From positions 170,523 through 234,522 of the forward strand of contig JALMQS010000849.1 of assembly GCA_024734495.1 (NCBI GenBank): DNA of 64,000 nt, read 5' to 3'. A model generated the notes under the pieces. It did no database searches, was not told where the DNA came from, and was given only the letters and a program-made list of their open reading frames with translations. Of the stretch, positions 45,076-55,140 are shown in pieces. The position numbers and the translations under genes were made by a program. This DNA comes from Forficula auricularia. Taxonomy: Eukaryota; Arthropoda; Insecta; Dermaptera; Forficulidae. Within the stretch, counting starts at the first letter, position 1, and every line of letters starts with the position of its first letter.

Positions 45076-46390
45076 AGAATATCTATATAATCGAAAGCAT
45101 GAACTGAACATTTCTAATTAAAAAGGGTAGTTTTTAAATATTTTTTTCTTCAACACAGGACTGAATAGAAATATGTGAGTTTTTAAAATTGATTGCATGT
45201 TTTCAAAATTTATCTCGAAACTAATCGAGCACCACAGAATAAAATCAATTTAAAAATGAGAATTTACAAAGATTGTTATCATGGATCTTTTTGAATAAGT
45301 TTAATTGTTTACTATCGCCCTTTGAGTAATTATACCCAAGAACCAAAAATGATGGCCGAGCAATTTGCTAATCTTTGACAAACATTTTTTAGCAGGTCTT
45401 ATAGTATGTGATGGCAAGTTCTTCTAAAAGTAAAGTCAAGGATTCGATTCAAGAGGAGATCCGTCCTTAAGACTATCAATCAAATGTAGGTAGATAATTA
45501 GATCATTGATGTAAATTTTAATTTTGAAGCAATTCAAATAAAAATAGACAAATAAAAAGATAAAATGAATAAATTTATATTATTAATATAAGTTTATCTT
45601 GTAGTGTAGAAGTGCTTTTTAACAAGAGGCTGAGAGGACCAAATGAAAAGAAGTAAAGATTTCGTCTTATTATATAATATGTGAATCTGAAATATTTTGG
45701 AAAAATCCTCTCCGAATATTAAGAATATAATTAGGATGTCCTAAATACTAATTGGATTGAGGCTGTTTATGGTTGATTGTTGAAAGGTTGCACACGGACC
45801 CTAAAGTGCCTAACCGTTAAAGTAAAGCGAGCAAATAAGCGAAACGAACGAGCGATTAAACTAGGAAAAAAGAAACGAGCAAGTTAATGAGCGAATAAGC
45901 TATCGAATGAATTATGGCTAAGTGGAATTGAGCCAAGCGGAGCAAAGAATGGCCTCCTCGAACACTTAATAACTCAGAATTAAGATATTTGGGATCAGTA
46001 GCGTCATAAATTAGGTTACCGTTACCCTCCAAAAATCAAAATATTGAAAAACGCCTGGATTTCTAAGTAAACAAGGATCAAGAAATTGGGAGAATATTAA
46101 ATTCTGCTTGTTGATTGAAATCCTTTAAAGTTGAATCCCTTAAAAATATTATTAATATCAGCTCAAGAATAAGAATCCACCATTAAGTGTATGTTTTGGG
46201 AAAGTAAATTAATAAATATATTGTATCCTCTTCTTCTCCTTTTGCTAGAGTTGTCAACCATCCCGTTTCTAGGGCCCTAGAAGAAGCATCCAGCAAAAAT
46301 TTTCGTTTTGTATAAATATTCTCCTTTAATGTCCATTACTTAAGATTTTTTTATTAAATTTTTAATTCAAATTAAATTAATAATGTAACA
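45076..46390. other. AT-rich stretch, no gene
   Basis: Between 45820 and 45960 the word GAGCGAATAAGC/GAGCAAATAAGC and GAACGAGCG recur in a diffuse array. Nothing coding is supported. Confidence 0.25.
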
Positions 46391-46447
46391 GGAATAGTAG
46401 GGAATCTCTGTGTTTTTAATTTTATTCAATTCCCTACTATTCCTATT
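46391..46447. repeat. Hairpin with 20-bp stem
   Basis: GGAATAGTAGGGAAT and ATTCCCTACTATTCC are perfect inverted repeats around a 24-base AT loop. Confidence 0.65.
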
Positions 46448-46544
46448 ACAAATTTACTATGGATACGAATGATAAAACATTAAATTAATAATTAGCTAGA
46501 TATTAATTTAATTTAATTAATAATATTAGAATTTATTTATTAAA

Positions 46545-46655
46545 GGACAATTTTATCAAAGATCTTAGTAGATTATTATGTATATATTATATGTCCGAAG
46601 ATTTCGCCCCCTCAGGAGTCGAACCGGGTAGTTAGCCTATCCGGGTAGTTAGCCT
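46545..46655. mobile_element. Palindrome with tRNA-like arms, half copy
   Basis: AGATCTTAGTAGATTATTAT then GATTTCGCCCCCTCAGGAGT and CGAACC matches the left arms of the copies at 38.5, 47.5 and 50.5 kb. CCGGGTAGTTAGCCTAT is then directly repeated twice. The right arm is absent. Confidence 0.45.
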
Positions 46656-47357
46656 ATTAAATTAAGTTTAATTTTAAGGATAAGTTCTTTTCTTCATCTC
46701 TATTCAATTTAAATTTATGATAAAGACTCAAGAGAAAGGATACAATTAGAATTAGGTCAACGGCCATTATAAACGGATTGATTGCCCTTGGCAAGTTCTC
46801 CGAAAGAGTGTAAGGGTATGGAAATATTCTGTGATTGTGAACAATACCTATGGTTAAAGTTGTTGTTGTTAACATGAGTTCAGAGACTTTGTATTTGTAA
46901 ATTGCATGTCTCTAACTTCCTGCTTTCTTTCATTCTAAGTTGAATTCACTGTAAAAATATAAATATTTCATAAAATAAAAACCGTTAAAACAAGCAAAAA
47001 AATAAATGCCCAAAAAATGCTACTTAGGTATAGAGGAAGAGAAATACGGGCTGAAATCCGGTCATTATTCGAATTATTAGGGCGTATCATTTTTTCGAAG
47101 AATTGGTCATTAAGTTCGATTTTATCGTTGATTTTCGACGTCTGGTTTCTCGGAACAATAAGATAGAAAAAATCCTCGTTAAAGATGCCCAGACGTAATA
47201 TCCAATGGGGTTGTAAATAATTTATATTATATTATATGAGGGGGAAAAAGGCGACAAGTTTCTGGACATTAAAATTATGATTTCATAATCAAAATCTTTA
47301 ATACAGGTCAAGCAGCTTCCGGCAGTTTAATTCACTTCAAAATGAAAAAAAATTAAA
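46656..47357. other. AT-rich stretch, nothing recognised
   Basis: The 72-codon minus frame at 46657-46875 has a hydrophobic centre but no splice or domain support. Confidence 0.25.
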
Positions 47358-47370
47358 TTAAAATTATATT

Positions 47371-47509
47371 GAAGGAGACAATAAAAGAGTGTGTCTTCTG
47401 TTGGAAAAATAAATTTTTAATTTATTTATAACGAGACTATAGTTTCTCTTTTATGTCTCCTTCAATTTATAAAAATTCTGCTACTCTCGGCAAAAAAGAA
47501 ACTTTCAAT
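47371..47509 (+). mobile_element. Family B foldback with perfect 13-bp target duplication
   Basis: GAAGGAGACAATAAAAGAGT and GTGTCTTCTGCTGGAA at the left, complementary TTTATGTCTCCTTC in the middle, then CTGCTACTCTCGGC and ACTTTCAA at the right. TTAAAATTATATT flanks it exactly (47358-47370 and 47510-47522). Only 139 bp and non-coding. The duplication length is that of a retrotransposed sequence. Confidence 0.7.
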
Positions 47510-47520
47510 TTAAAATTATA

Positions 47521-47848
47521 TTAAAAATAATTTATTTAATTTAGGGACGAATCTAAGATTTTAGTATACATATTTTTACATTGCATATCAGAGGGTTTCG
47601 TCCCCTCAGGAATCGAACCCAAGCGCTAACTTGCGTGCCGGGCAGTTAGCCAAACCCTTAAGACAAATCTCCCATTTTTTATTTTGCATATCGGAGAGAG
47701 ATTTGTTTTAAGGGTTTGGCTAACTGTCTGACAATCAAGTTAGCGCTTGGGTTCGATTCCTGAGGGGACGCAACCCTCTAATATGCGTTATAAAAATATT
47801 TCTACAAAAATCTTAGATTCGTCCCTAAATTAAATAAATTATTTTTAA
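47521..47848. mobile_element. Palindrome with tRNA-like arms, copy 2 (328 bp)
   Basis: Perfect outer arms TTAAAAATAATTTATTTAAT and its complement continue through AGGGACGAATCTAAGATTTT. The right arm reads TTAAGGGTTTGGCTAACTGT then AAGTTAGCGCTTGGGTTCGA and TTCCTGAGGGGACG, i.e. a T-arm with loop TTCGATT and B box GGGTTCGATTCC. The left arm is its mirror (GGAATCGAACCC). It directly abuts the family B target duplication. Confidence 0.65.
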
Positions 47849-49243
47849 AATAATTGTGGTTAATTTACCAGGGTTGATTTTTGAAAAATCTTTTTTCAAA
47901 AAAATAAATCCAAAAAAATGCTTAAATCTTTACAGTCAGTAATAAATTAAAAATTTTCATTTGCTTATTTATACTTGAAACTTGAAAACACTCATATTCA
48001 CATATTTACATTTTCGGGATCTGTTTATGCCTGCGTCTGTCAATCCAAGTGTGCAATATACTTGAGACAAATTTAGTATGAAATTTTTTAATTTTGATTA
48101 GAAAAATAAACCAATTTTTAAACTCACTATCTTTAGTATTTCACGATAAAAAAATGCTGAAAATTATTAAAAAAAATATAGGTAATCTTTAATAAGGGAG
48201 TTGTTGAAAGTGTTTTCTAATAAACGAAAATTCGACTTAAAACATTGTACTACCTAATAAGATGGACCTATGAGCAAAGTTTCCTTCAAAGGATCTCCGA
48301 ATAACAACTATTTTGTTCTATTCTAGAGATTTCATTTTTTTTTTAATTTCCCATTGTATATATATGGTGAGCTCTTTTATACTACTCACATGTTTAGATT
48401 AAACTTTTTTTTTTTTTTAATTCAAAACAAGCCGTTACTTACCTGGGACATCTATCTATACAACCTATCTTTAAGTGGAATAATTATGTCAATAAATGTT
48501 ATTTTTTAGCCAGAGAAAAAATTAAATGAAAAAAACGACACTATAAATTTTCTGTTAAAATATCTGAAATTTATGCATACAGCGAAATGAGTCGTAGATG
48601 AAGTTAACTTTTTCCAATTTTTCTTATTAAATTAATTATTGTAATTTACTTCAAATTTTAAATAAACACAATGACCTTTAATAATTAAAAAGTCTTTTAA
48701 TGAAAAAAATATTTCCCTTTAGATGAATGCATGATGTGGAATGCATGAATAGTAAGTGAGCTTAGTTGTCTGGATGAGTTTCAGATCACCCCAGTTTACC
48801 AAAATAACCGTCTCTGGCTCATTGATGACAGCCGCCATAGCATCTCAACCTTCAACCCTTCAACCTTTTTCAGTCTGTTTGGATCTGAAAGCGACTTTGA
48901 AGAGAGAAAAAAAGATCATGGCTCATTAGTTTTATTTATATTACAAATGATTAAAATCCTAAACTAAGTGTTGGGAATGCTTCAAACAACACACGAAAAA
49001 AATAGAACTGAAAGATAATAAGAGAGAATAATATAAAGAAAATAAGACCTCCGTTGGCTTCTTCTTAAAAAAAAAAGTAAAAGAGAATAATTATTCCAAT
49101 GCCACATGTAATGGATTCTTGGGAACATTTCACGAGAAATCCATAGCGATTTGATAATGACTTCGAGTTATATTAAAAATAAAAATGGATAAGAGGGGTT
49201 TTAATTAAAGTTATAAAAGGGTTATTGATGAAGTTTTACTTTA

Positions 49244-49246
<3 letters not shown>
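47849..49246. other. AT-rich stretch with one GC-richer patch
   Basis: No gene supported. 48745-48900 is GC-richer and non-repetitive (GATCACCCCAGTTTACCAAA, GATGACAGCCGCCATAGC) and could be regulatory. Confidence 0.22.

Positions 49247-49274
<28 letters not shown>
49247..49274. repeat. (TA)n microsatellite
   Basis: About 14 TA units immediately left of the truncated TTAA-type element. Confidence 0.85.
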
Positions 49275-49277
49275 GAA

Positions 49278-49637
49278 TGAGAAAAAATGAAAACCATCAA
49301 AAGTACCTAACTTTTAACATTTTTCATACAAAACAAATACCGCTTGATAGAATTATTTTAACAGAAAAATATTTGTTATATCTTCACATAATGATTCTCA
49401 GTTTTTCAAAATAATTTCAAGAAAATTACGATTGTTATTTAATGAAACAGTCCCTTTAACATCAATCGGGATAAGATTCATGTGTTAAATATGCAAATTT
49501 CAATGGTCAATATTTACAAATTTAGTGCCGCAAGGACTATTGAAAAAAATTTCTACGTATAAAGGACACTTATAAAATGTGTATTCAAAGTTTTAAAAGG
49601 ATTTCAAGAAAATCGATTTATTAGGGAACGTCCTTAA
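49278..49637. mobile_element. TTAA-type element, right half
   Basis: Matches 8.97-9.335 kb over 360 bp and ends GGGAACGTCC then TTAA (49634-49637). The left half has been replaced by the TA microsatellite. Confidence 0.6.
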
Positions 49638-50075
49638 GGAGTTCAATATAATAAAAAATCAAAATTGATTTTTATATATATTAAAAGCTGACTCTTCTTG
49701 ATATTTAAAAAATTATGTTTAAAAATATTCAGTTTTTTTTTTTTTTTTTTACTTTACCATACAATGCTTGGTTTTTATACTTCGTTTTTTCGAAGAAAAG
49801 TAATTTCCCTATATCTGAGATGTTTTTTTTATTTGGAAAAGTAAAGCTTTTCTTAGTTGATAGATACCCAAGTTGGAAGGAGGATTTTATCCACAACACT
49901 TTGTATGTAAAATGCTTACTTCAAGGGATTAAATGTAATTACTACTCGTATTAAAAAGGTTATTCCACTAATGTATATTAAATAAGTTTAAATATTATGA
50001 TCCTAATGAGACTTCTCATAAGAGAACTTTCATGAAATGCATAATATTAGGCAATTTTAACAAATATGAGCTAAT

Positions 50076-50190
50076 AAAACTTAAGGAACGCGGTCTGGGT
50101 TTATAGTGAAACATTTTAAAAATTATATTAGGTTGGAGTTGGTGTTTCATACCTCATTGTGAAACAGCACCACCAACTCCAAACTAATAT
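50076..50190. mobile_element. Family A-related hairpin with 14-bp target duplication
   Basis: GTGAAACATTTTAAAAATTA, GGTTGGAGTTGGTGTTTCAT and the complementary TGAAACAGCACCACCAACTC form a hairpin of about 115 bp. The GTGAAAC and GTTGGTG words tie it to family A. AAATATGAGCTAAT (50062-50075) and AAATATGAACTAAT (50191-50204) flank it with one mismatch. Confidence 0.6.
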
Positions 50191-50516
50191 AAATATGAAC
50201 TAATTTACTAAAACAGTTAATGATACTCATCTCTTTTGAATGGAATTCATGAAATTTCCGAAATCATTAAAAACTTAAATTTTTTCTAGGAGAGATGTCT
50301 TTGTTTAAAAAAAATCAGAATATTAAAAAAAAATAAAGACTCAGCTGGTAAATTATATAAAAATTTACTTAAATATTAATTAATGTTAGGTTATGTAATA
50401 ATGAACTTAATTGGAGGAAAAACAAATTTTTTCGTGGTTAGATACGTTCAGTATATTTTTGAGTGTCTTTTTTTGAAAAAAGATGGAAATTATTTAAAAA
50501 CCCAGACCTATAATAA

Positions 50517-50790
50517 TAATAAATGAATTTAACTTTTAAGGACCAATCATAGATTTTAGAGAAAATATTTTTACATTGCATATCAGAAAGGTTCGTCCCC
50601 TTAGGAATCGAACCAAAGGGCTAACTAAGCTTGCCGGGCCGTTAGCCGTTGGTCTTAAAGGTTTGGCTAACGGCCCGGCAAGATTAGTTAGCGCTTGGGT
50701 TCGATTCCTAAGGGGACGAACCTCTCTGCAATGTAAAAATATTTTCTCTAAAATCTATGATTGGTCCTTAAAAGTTAAATTCATTTATTA
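50517..50790. mobile_element. Palindrome with tRNA-like arms, copy 3 (274 bp)
   Basis: Outer arms TAATAAATGAATTTAACTTT and complement, then GGACCAATCATAGATTTTAG and its complement. The right arm has AAAGGTTTGGCTAACGGCCC, then AGTTAGCGCTTGGGTTCGAT and TCCTAAGGGGACG: a 6-bp stem around loop TTCGATT. The plus strand can be read open for 71 codons, but this is a by-product of the palindrome. Confidence 0.65.
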
Positions 50791-51544
50791 AGGAAAGAAG
50801 TTTAACTCGACACTTTTTTTGTTATAATAGCGTTTATTAATATGTCACAATTCTCCGCAATCCAAAATTAACTGCATTTAAACATAAATAAGAAAAATAA
50901 CTGACAACATATATTCTAATGATATACGTTAATATATACTTGTAGCTCAATAAGTCACGGTTGGGTGTTTTAAAACATATATTTATTTCTAAATATTGGA
51001 CTTCTATTTTTTTTTTATTTGGGATTCCTTGTTATCTGACCCGGAACAACTTCTTAGGGACATAAAAGTACTAGCACATTCGTACACCCCGTTAAGGCAG
51101 AGCGAAATATGTTTTAGTACAAGGGTCAATAACTTTTTTTCAAACTTTTAATAGCCATTATCTTTAGTGAGCCAAATTTACTGGCAATTATTTTCACAGG
51201 ACCATATTGACGTTAATAATTTACAAGCTGCCAGTCGGGGCTTAGACGAGCAATAACTAGGTCCTTCTGGAGACTTTTCATGACATAGTTTATTATTAAT
51301 TTAACCATTTTAGCAAAAATTTATTGGAGATCATCTCCAAATTTCAGTCAAAATACATATCTATTAACACCAAGTACATGTAGTTAGAAATGAAAAGGAA
51401 AACTACAATATGTCGTGAATATTTTTGTTGATGTAAATGCACTTGTTAAGTTGGAGTGGTTCTACCTGTAATCATACATGTGTAACCTGTAGCGTAGGAA
51501 CTGGTACATAAATAGAAGATTGTTGTTTGTTCCCCATCTTCGGG
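50791..51544. other. AT-rich stretch, nothing recognised
   Basis: No gene, repeat partner or RNA was recognised between the palindrome and the LINE tail. Confidence 0.25.
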
Positions 51545-52125
51545 AATAGATTCTTTTTTAATTTGATATTTTATTTATTACAATTTTAGAAATTTTTCAC
51601 AATCAATTTTTAAATAAATGAAATATTAAATTTCTAAAATTTTCGGCCCCTTTTTCAAAAAAATTTCACCTTCGTTCGGATACACTCCATTGTAATTTTC
51701 CTGGGGAAATTTTTCACAGGGGTAGTTTCCCGTTGCCTTCCCTTGGGTGTATATGTCTCTTAAATCTCCCCACCACTGGAAATAAAATCTAGTATGACTC
51801 TGAGAATGGTTTTTTGTTTTCAAAATCCGATTCCTATCTCTAATGGAAATGCTCCTATTCAGGGAGTCGGCCCAGCGGATTGGCGGTCTCCCGAGGGGTC
51901 TTATCTTTTCACGGGGTATCCATAGCTGCACTGCCAGGCTCCATCTTTCATCCTCTCTCCTGGCAAGATGACCTGACCAATCGTGGTTTCGCCTGAGAGA
52001 ATATTGTAGCATATCTCTTACCCCCGACATTTCGCGTAATCCCGATTGTGCAGCCCAAGCATGCGTTGACAGCGGAGGCTTAAGCCGACCAATCTTCTTT
52101 CGATTGCCTCCTGGATGACATTTAT

Positions 52126-53964
52126 TTAGTTTTCGTGCGCCTTCGTTAAGGTCCACGCTTCACAACCATAACTAAGGGCAGGCAACACTGTTGAATTGAA
52201 TAGATCAGCTTTAAGTTTTTTATCTTTGGACGCCTCAAACACGGTGCGAATTGTACCATATGCGGCCAAGCCAGCTTTCCGTCTTCTTTGAAGTTCGGGT
52301 GCAAAGTCGTTCTTCATGTTTAAAAGTCTCCCCAAATATATATATTCCTCGACTTCTTCCAGAGGATGGTTTTCCAGGTATACCGGCTCATTAGATGATA
52401 ATAAGTTTATCATAAACTTTGTCTTGGCGATATTGATGACAAGACCGGCATTTTTTCCTTCTTGGTTTAGTTGGTTTAGCATTTCAGTTGCATCCCCTGG
52501 TGAATCTGTTATGAGAACAATGTCATCGGCAAATATTAAATGATTCAATTTCCGCCCATTGACGTTTATGCCGTAGTTTTCCCAAGAGCATCGCCTCATC
52601 ACCGATTCCAAACATGCAGAGAATAAACTTGGGGATATCGGGTCTCCCTGCCGAACTCCTTTTTCCACCTGCACCGCTACTTCTTTGAGAAATGGTTTAA
52701 ATTTCGTTGAGCATCCAGTGTAGCACTCTGATAAAATGTCGATATAGTCGCCTTCCACTCCCTGTTCTTCCAGGGCGCTCCAAATATATTTGGGCTCCAC
52801 GGAATCAAAAGCTTTCTTGTAATCGATGAAGGTCAGAACGAGATGTAACTGGTATTCCCGACAGACCTCGATGAGTCTTGTACATGTATTGATGTTATCC
52901 AATGTACTAAAGCCTTTCCTAAAACCAGATTGTTCGATTGGTTGGTAGAAATCTAGTGTTGAACGGATTCTAGAATACAGGCAAGATGTAAAAATCTTGT
53001 ATATTGTCGGCAGTAAAGTGATGGGTCGGTAGTTATTTAAATCTTCTCTGCCTCCCTTTTTATATAAAATGAACGCGGTGGATGTTTTCCATGAGTTTGG
53101 AACCCTTTTTTTGTTTAAATAACGAGTAAATCTGGAGGCCAAGGCACGATAAATGGGATAGCCACATGCTTTTAAGATCTCTGATGTTATCCCGTCTTCT
53201 CCTGGAGTTTTACCGTTTGGTAGATTCTCGATCGTTCTCCTTATTTCCGAGGTAAGGAAGCAGGGAACTGAAGTAGGTGTTTTGTCACGAGAAGATTGAT
53301 GTTGAGATGATTTATAGAGGTCTGTATAAAAGTGTCTGATCGTTTCTTCCATTTCATCTTTTCCAGTTGTTCTTTTTCCATCTCTCCCCTTTAGACATGG
53401 AATCTTGTGTCTATAGTCCAAGATCGATCGTGCTGTTCTTTTTATGCTGAGTTTTGACTCAGCCGCCTCGAGCAGTCGTTTTCTCTTGAAGGAGTCGATA
53501 TCTTCTTTGACCTTCATTCGACAGAGTTTGTTTAAGGCGCACATTTTTATAAGATGCGCGGGATCCCTTTTCATTGTTTTTCTCTCTTTCAGGAGCTTTC
53601 TTGTTTCAGGTGTAATTCGTAGTGATGAGTGGTTCGGCGCTGCGACTTGCGCCTCCTTTTTTATTTTCCCTAATGTTTTTATAAGATTTTCATAATCGTC
53701 ATTTAGATCTTGCAGTTCGGAAAATGTGGTGGCCTCCGCAATATCTTTTACTCTATCGACATTTATGATTGTTGGTCTAGGTTTTCTTCCTTTTCTAATA
53801 GTGATCCTAGCAGAAGCTCTATCAAAATGGAATTTTGCTTTTAGAAGACGGTGATCACTACCCGTGTTGCAGGATGGAACAACTGATACATCGGTTATAG
53901 ATCGTCTGTTGCATAGAATGTAATCAAGTTCTTGCTTGTGAATTGCATTTGGTGAGATATGTGT
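52126..53964 (-). CDS. RTE endonuclease end and reverse transcriptase, open part
   Basis: Open from just after the TAG to TAA at 52126. Counting from the ATG at 53574, the RT has LPNGKTPGEDGI (118-129), LNNYRPITLLPTIYKI (179-194), FIDYKKAFDS with catalytic D251, VRQGDPISPSLFS (307-319) and FADD at 348-351 (bases 52522-52533), then LVINIAKTKFM and EYIYLGRLL. All three catalytic aspartates are present. YGCEAWTLTKAHEN closes the open part, typical of the RTE connection region. No RNase H. Apart from the lost C-terminus this looks recently active. Confidence 0.88.
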   Translation of the reverse strand, partial: THISPNAIHKQELDYILCNRRSITDVSVVPSCNTGSDHRLLKAKFHFDRASARITIRKGRKPRPTIINVDRVKDIAEATTFSELQDLNDDYENLIKTLGKIKKEAQVAAPNHSSLRITPETRKLLKERKTMKRDPAHLIKMCALNKLCRMKVKEDIDSFKRKRLLEAAESKLSIKRTARSILDYRHKIPCLKGRDGKRTTGKDEMEETIRHFYTDLYKSSQHQSSRDKTPTSVPCFLTSEIRRTIENLPNGKTPGEDGITSEILKACGYPIYRALASRFTRYLNKKRVPNSWKTSTAFILYKKGGREDLNNYRPITLLPTIYKIFTSCLYSRIRSTLDFYQPIEQSGFRKGFSTLDNINTCTRLIEVCREYQLHLVLTFIDYKKAFDSVEPKYIWSALEEQGVEGDYIDILSECYTGCSTKFKPFLKEVAVQVEKGVRQGDPISPSLFSACLESVMRRCSWENYGINVNGRKLNHLIFADDIVLITDSPGDATEMLNQLNQEGKNAGLVINIAKTKFMINLLSSNEPVYLENHPLEEVEEYIYLGRLLNMKNDFAPELQRRRKAGLAAYGTIRTVFEASKDKKLKADLFNSTVLPALSYGCEAWTLTKAHEN

Positions 53965-54555
53965 CTATCTTCGTTTAGCTGGTTTTTGGAAGAACGAGTT
54001 GCCAATAAATAACCGATTTACCTCGCAGAAAGTTGCAAGCCGATCCCCTGCCTCATTGCCTGTGTCCTCCGAGTGCGGGCCTATAAACTTTTCTGATCCC
54101 TTTCTTTTTCCCACTCTCGAGTTGAAGTCACCCATTATTATTTTATAAAATGATTTACTTTCTTGAAGTAGATCTAATAGTTGGTTATAGAATTCCTCAT
54201 GATCTGAGTCGTCGCTATCTAATGTAGGTGCATAAACTTGTATGATGGTGATAGACCTATTTTGTGAGTGTTCCAACTCTAGAGTAGCTAGCCTGTGGTT
54301 TATAATAGTGGCCTTTCTAACTTTTGGGACGATGTGAGGAGCCACCAAGAAGCCTACCCCTCCCGAAGTGGAGCCCGCTTTTCGTGCACCTAAATAAATG
54401 TTAAATCCGTTATTGGCATATGCTGTTAGCGGTTGTTCTCTTTTTGTTTCGGAGATTCCGAGAATGTCAAATTTGATTTTTCCTGCCTCATCCAGCAATA
54501 GCAATAATTGATCGTCCGAGCATAAGGAGCGAGCGTTATATGTAGCCAAAGTCAA
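53965..54555 (-). CDS. RTE endonuclease domain, N-terminal open part
   Basis: 196 residues with the apurinic/apyrimidinic-endonuclease fold motifs: N7 in ATYNARSL, E36 in ISETKRE, Y108 in IQVYAPT, D143 and N145 in MGDFNSRVG. The rest of the domain lies beyond the in-frame stop: LDYIL near residue 210 and SDH at 233-235, the catalytic D-H pair, are intact in the same frame (about 53855-53955). The start ATG could be internal; ACGCATTTGACTTTGGC just upstream stays open in another frame only. Nicks DNA to prime reverse transcription. Confidence 0.85.
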   Translation of the reverse strand: MTLATYNARSLCSDDQLLLLLDEAGKIKFDILGISETKREQPLTAYANNGFNIYLGARKAGSTSGGVGFLVAPHIVPKVRKATIINHRLATLELEHSQNRSITIIQVYAPTLDSDDSDHEEFYNQLLDLLQESKSFYKIIMGDFNSRVGKRKGSEKFIGPHSEDTGNEAGDRLATFCEVNRLFIGNSFFQKPAKRR

Positions 54556-54800
54556 ATGCGTGTACCTTGTTGTTTGCTTGGTCGTCGTAATTTGTAGCCT
54601 GAAACCCCGAGATTAGATCCCACGCTACCGTATGGGGTAGGGAGGGGCTGCGGGGGACTAAGGCAGATTTGTTTCTTGGTTGTAGCCTCGAAGAAATCCC
54701 ACGTTGGCTGGCTGGGCCATCTTGGGTACCCCTGGAGTTAGCTAGACCCGGTCGAGTCCATTGCCCACCCCCCTCCACGAGGAGGTTGCCAGTAGGAATT

Positions 54801-55049
54801 TACAGTAGGTACATTAAAAAAAAATCGTGAAAACAAAAATGAACGATGATATGAGATAAATAGGAAAACTTTACAACAACCAAACGAGCCAGATAATTTT
54901 CTTGGGATGGGGGGTCAATCCACAAAGGAAAATATTTAGTGAGAATTTTTTTTTTATTAAAACAAATAGGTACTTCAAGAAATTAAAAGACAACATAATT
55001 GTTGATTACACATATGAAATATATTTAATTACAGTTTGTTTGCCATAAG
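54801..55049. other. AT-rich flank of the LINE
   Basis: Nothing recognised. Confidence 0.25.
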
Positions 55050-55140
55050 AAACGGTTTGTCGTTGCCGTTGTTCCTCCCGTGAGCCTTGCCCTTGGGGGG
55101 TGGGGGTTCTGACCCCCCTCCCCATGACTACGCCCCTGCA
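55050..55140 (-). mobile_element. hAT-type terminal fragment
   Basis: On the minus strand CAGGGGCGTAGTCATGGGGA then GGGGGGTCAGAACCCCCAC is a hAT-style terminus as found in many animal MITEs. The other end is not visible. Confidence 0.35.

Larger units (their letters stand above)
51626..54555 (-). pseudogene. RTE endonuclease-reverse transcriptase polyprotein, disrupted
   Basis: From ATG at 54555 the same frame runs through the endonuclease, one in-frame TAG at 53965-53967, and the reverse transcriptase to a TAA at 52126-52128. After that the same frame still reads like the family (VIQEAIERRLVGLSLRCQRM), then a frameshift near 52030 moves the C-terminus to another frame (LREMSGVRDMLQYS, HLARREDERW, PLGRPPIRWADSLN) that ends at 51626. 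So only three lesions break about 980 codons. The first stop replaces a position where RTE endonucleases commonly have W after KRR. The protein would nick target DNA and reverse-transcribe its RNA at the nick; this copy cannot make it in one piece. Confidence 0.85.
51545..54800 (-). mobile_element. RTE-type non-LTR retrotransposon, near full length
   Basis: A LINE of about 3.2 kb on the minus strand. A GC-rich 5' leader (54800-54560, with GGGTGGGCAATGGACTCGAC) precedes an apurinic-type endonuclease and reverse transcriptase in one frame, then an A/T-rich 3' tail (AATAAATAAAAT) near 51560. The single ORF joining endonuclease and RT without a gag ORF or RNase H is the RTE plan. Its coding region is GC-richer than the neighbourhood. 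No target duplication could be read at the approximate ends. It is the only near-intact retrotransposase in the window and a plausible past source of activity for SINEs, though not matched to their tails. Confidence 0.85.

Noticed and set aside
50576..50791. 71-codon frame, arginine- and glycine-rich
   Set aside because: It lies wholly inside the tRNA-arm palindrome.
52316..52543. Plus-strand frame inside the LINE
   Set aside because: Antisense shadow of the reverse transcriptase.
54536..54778. 80-codon frame before the LINE endonuclease
   Set aside because: It overlaps the 5' leader in another frame and has no gag-like motif.
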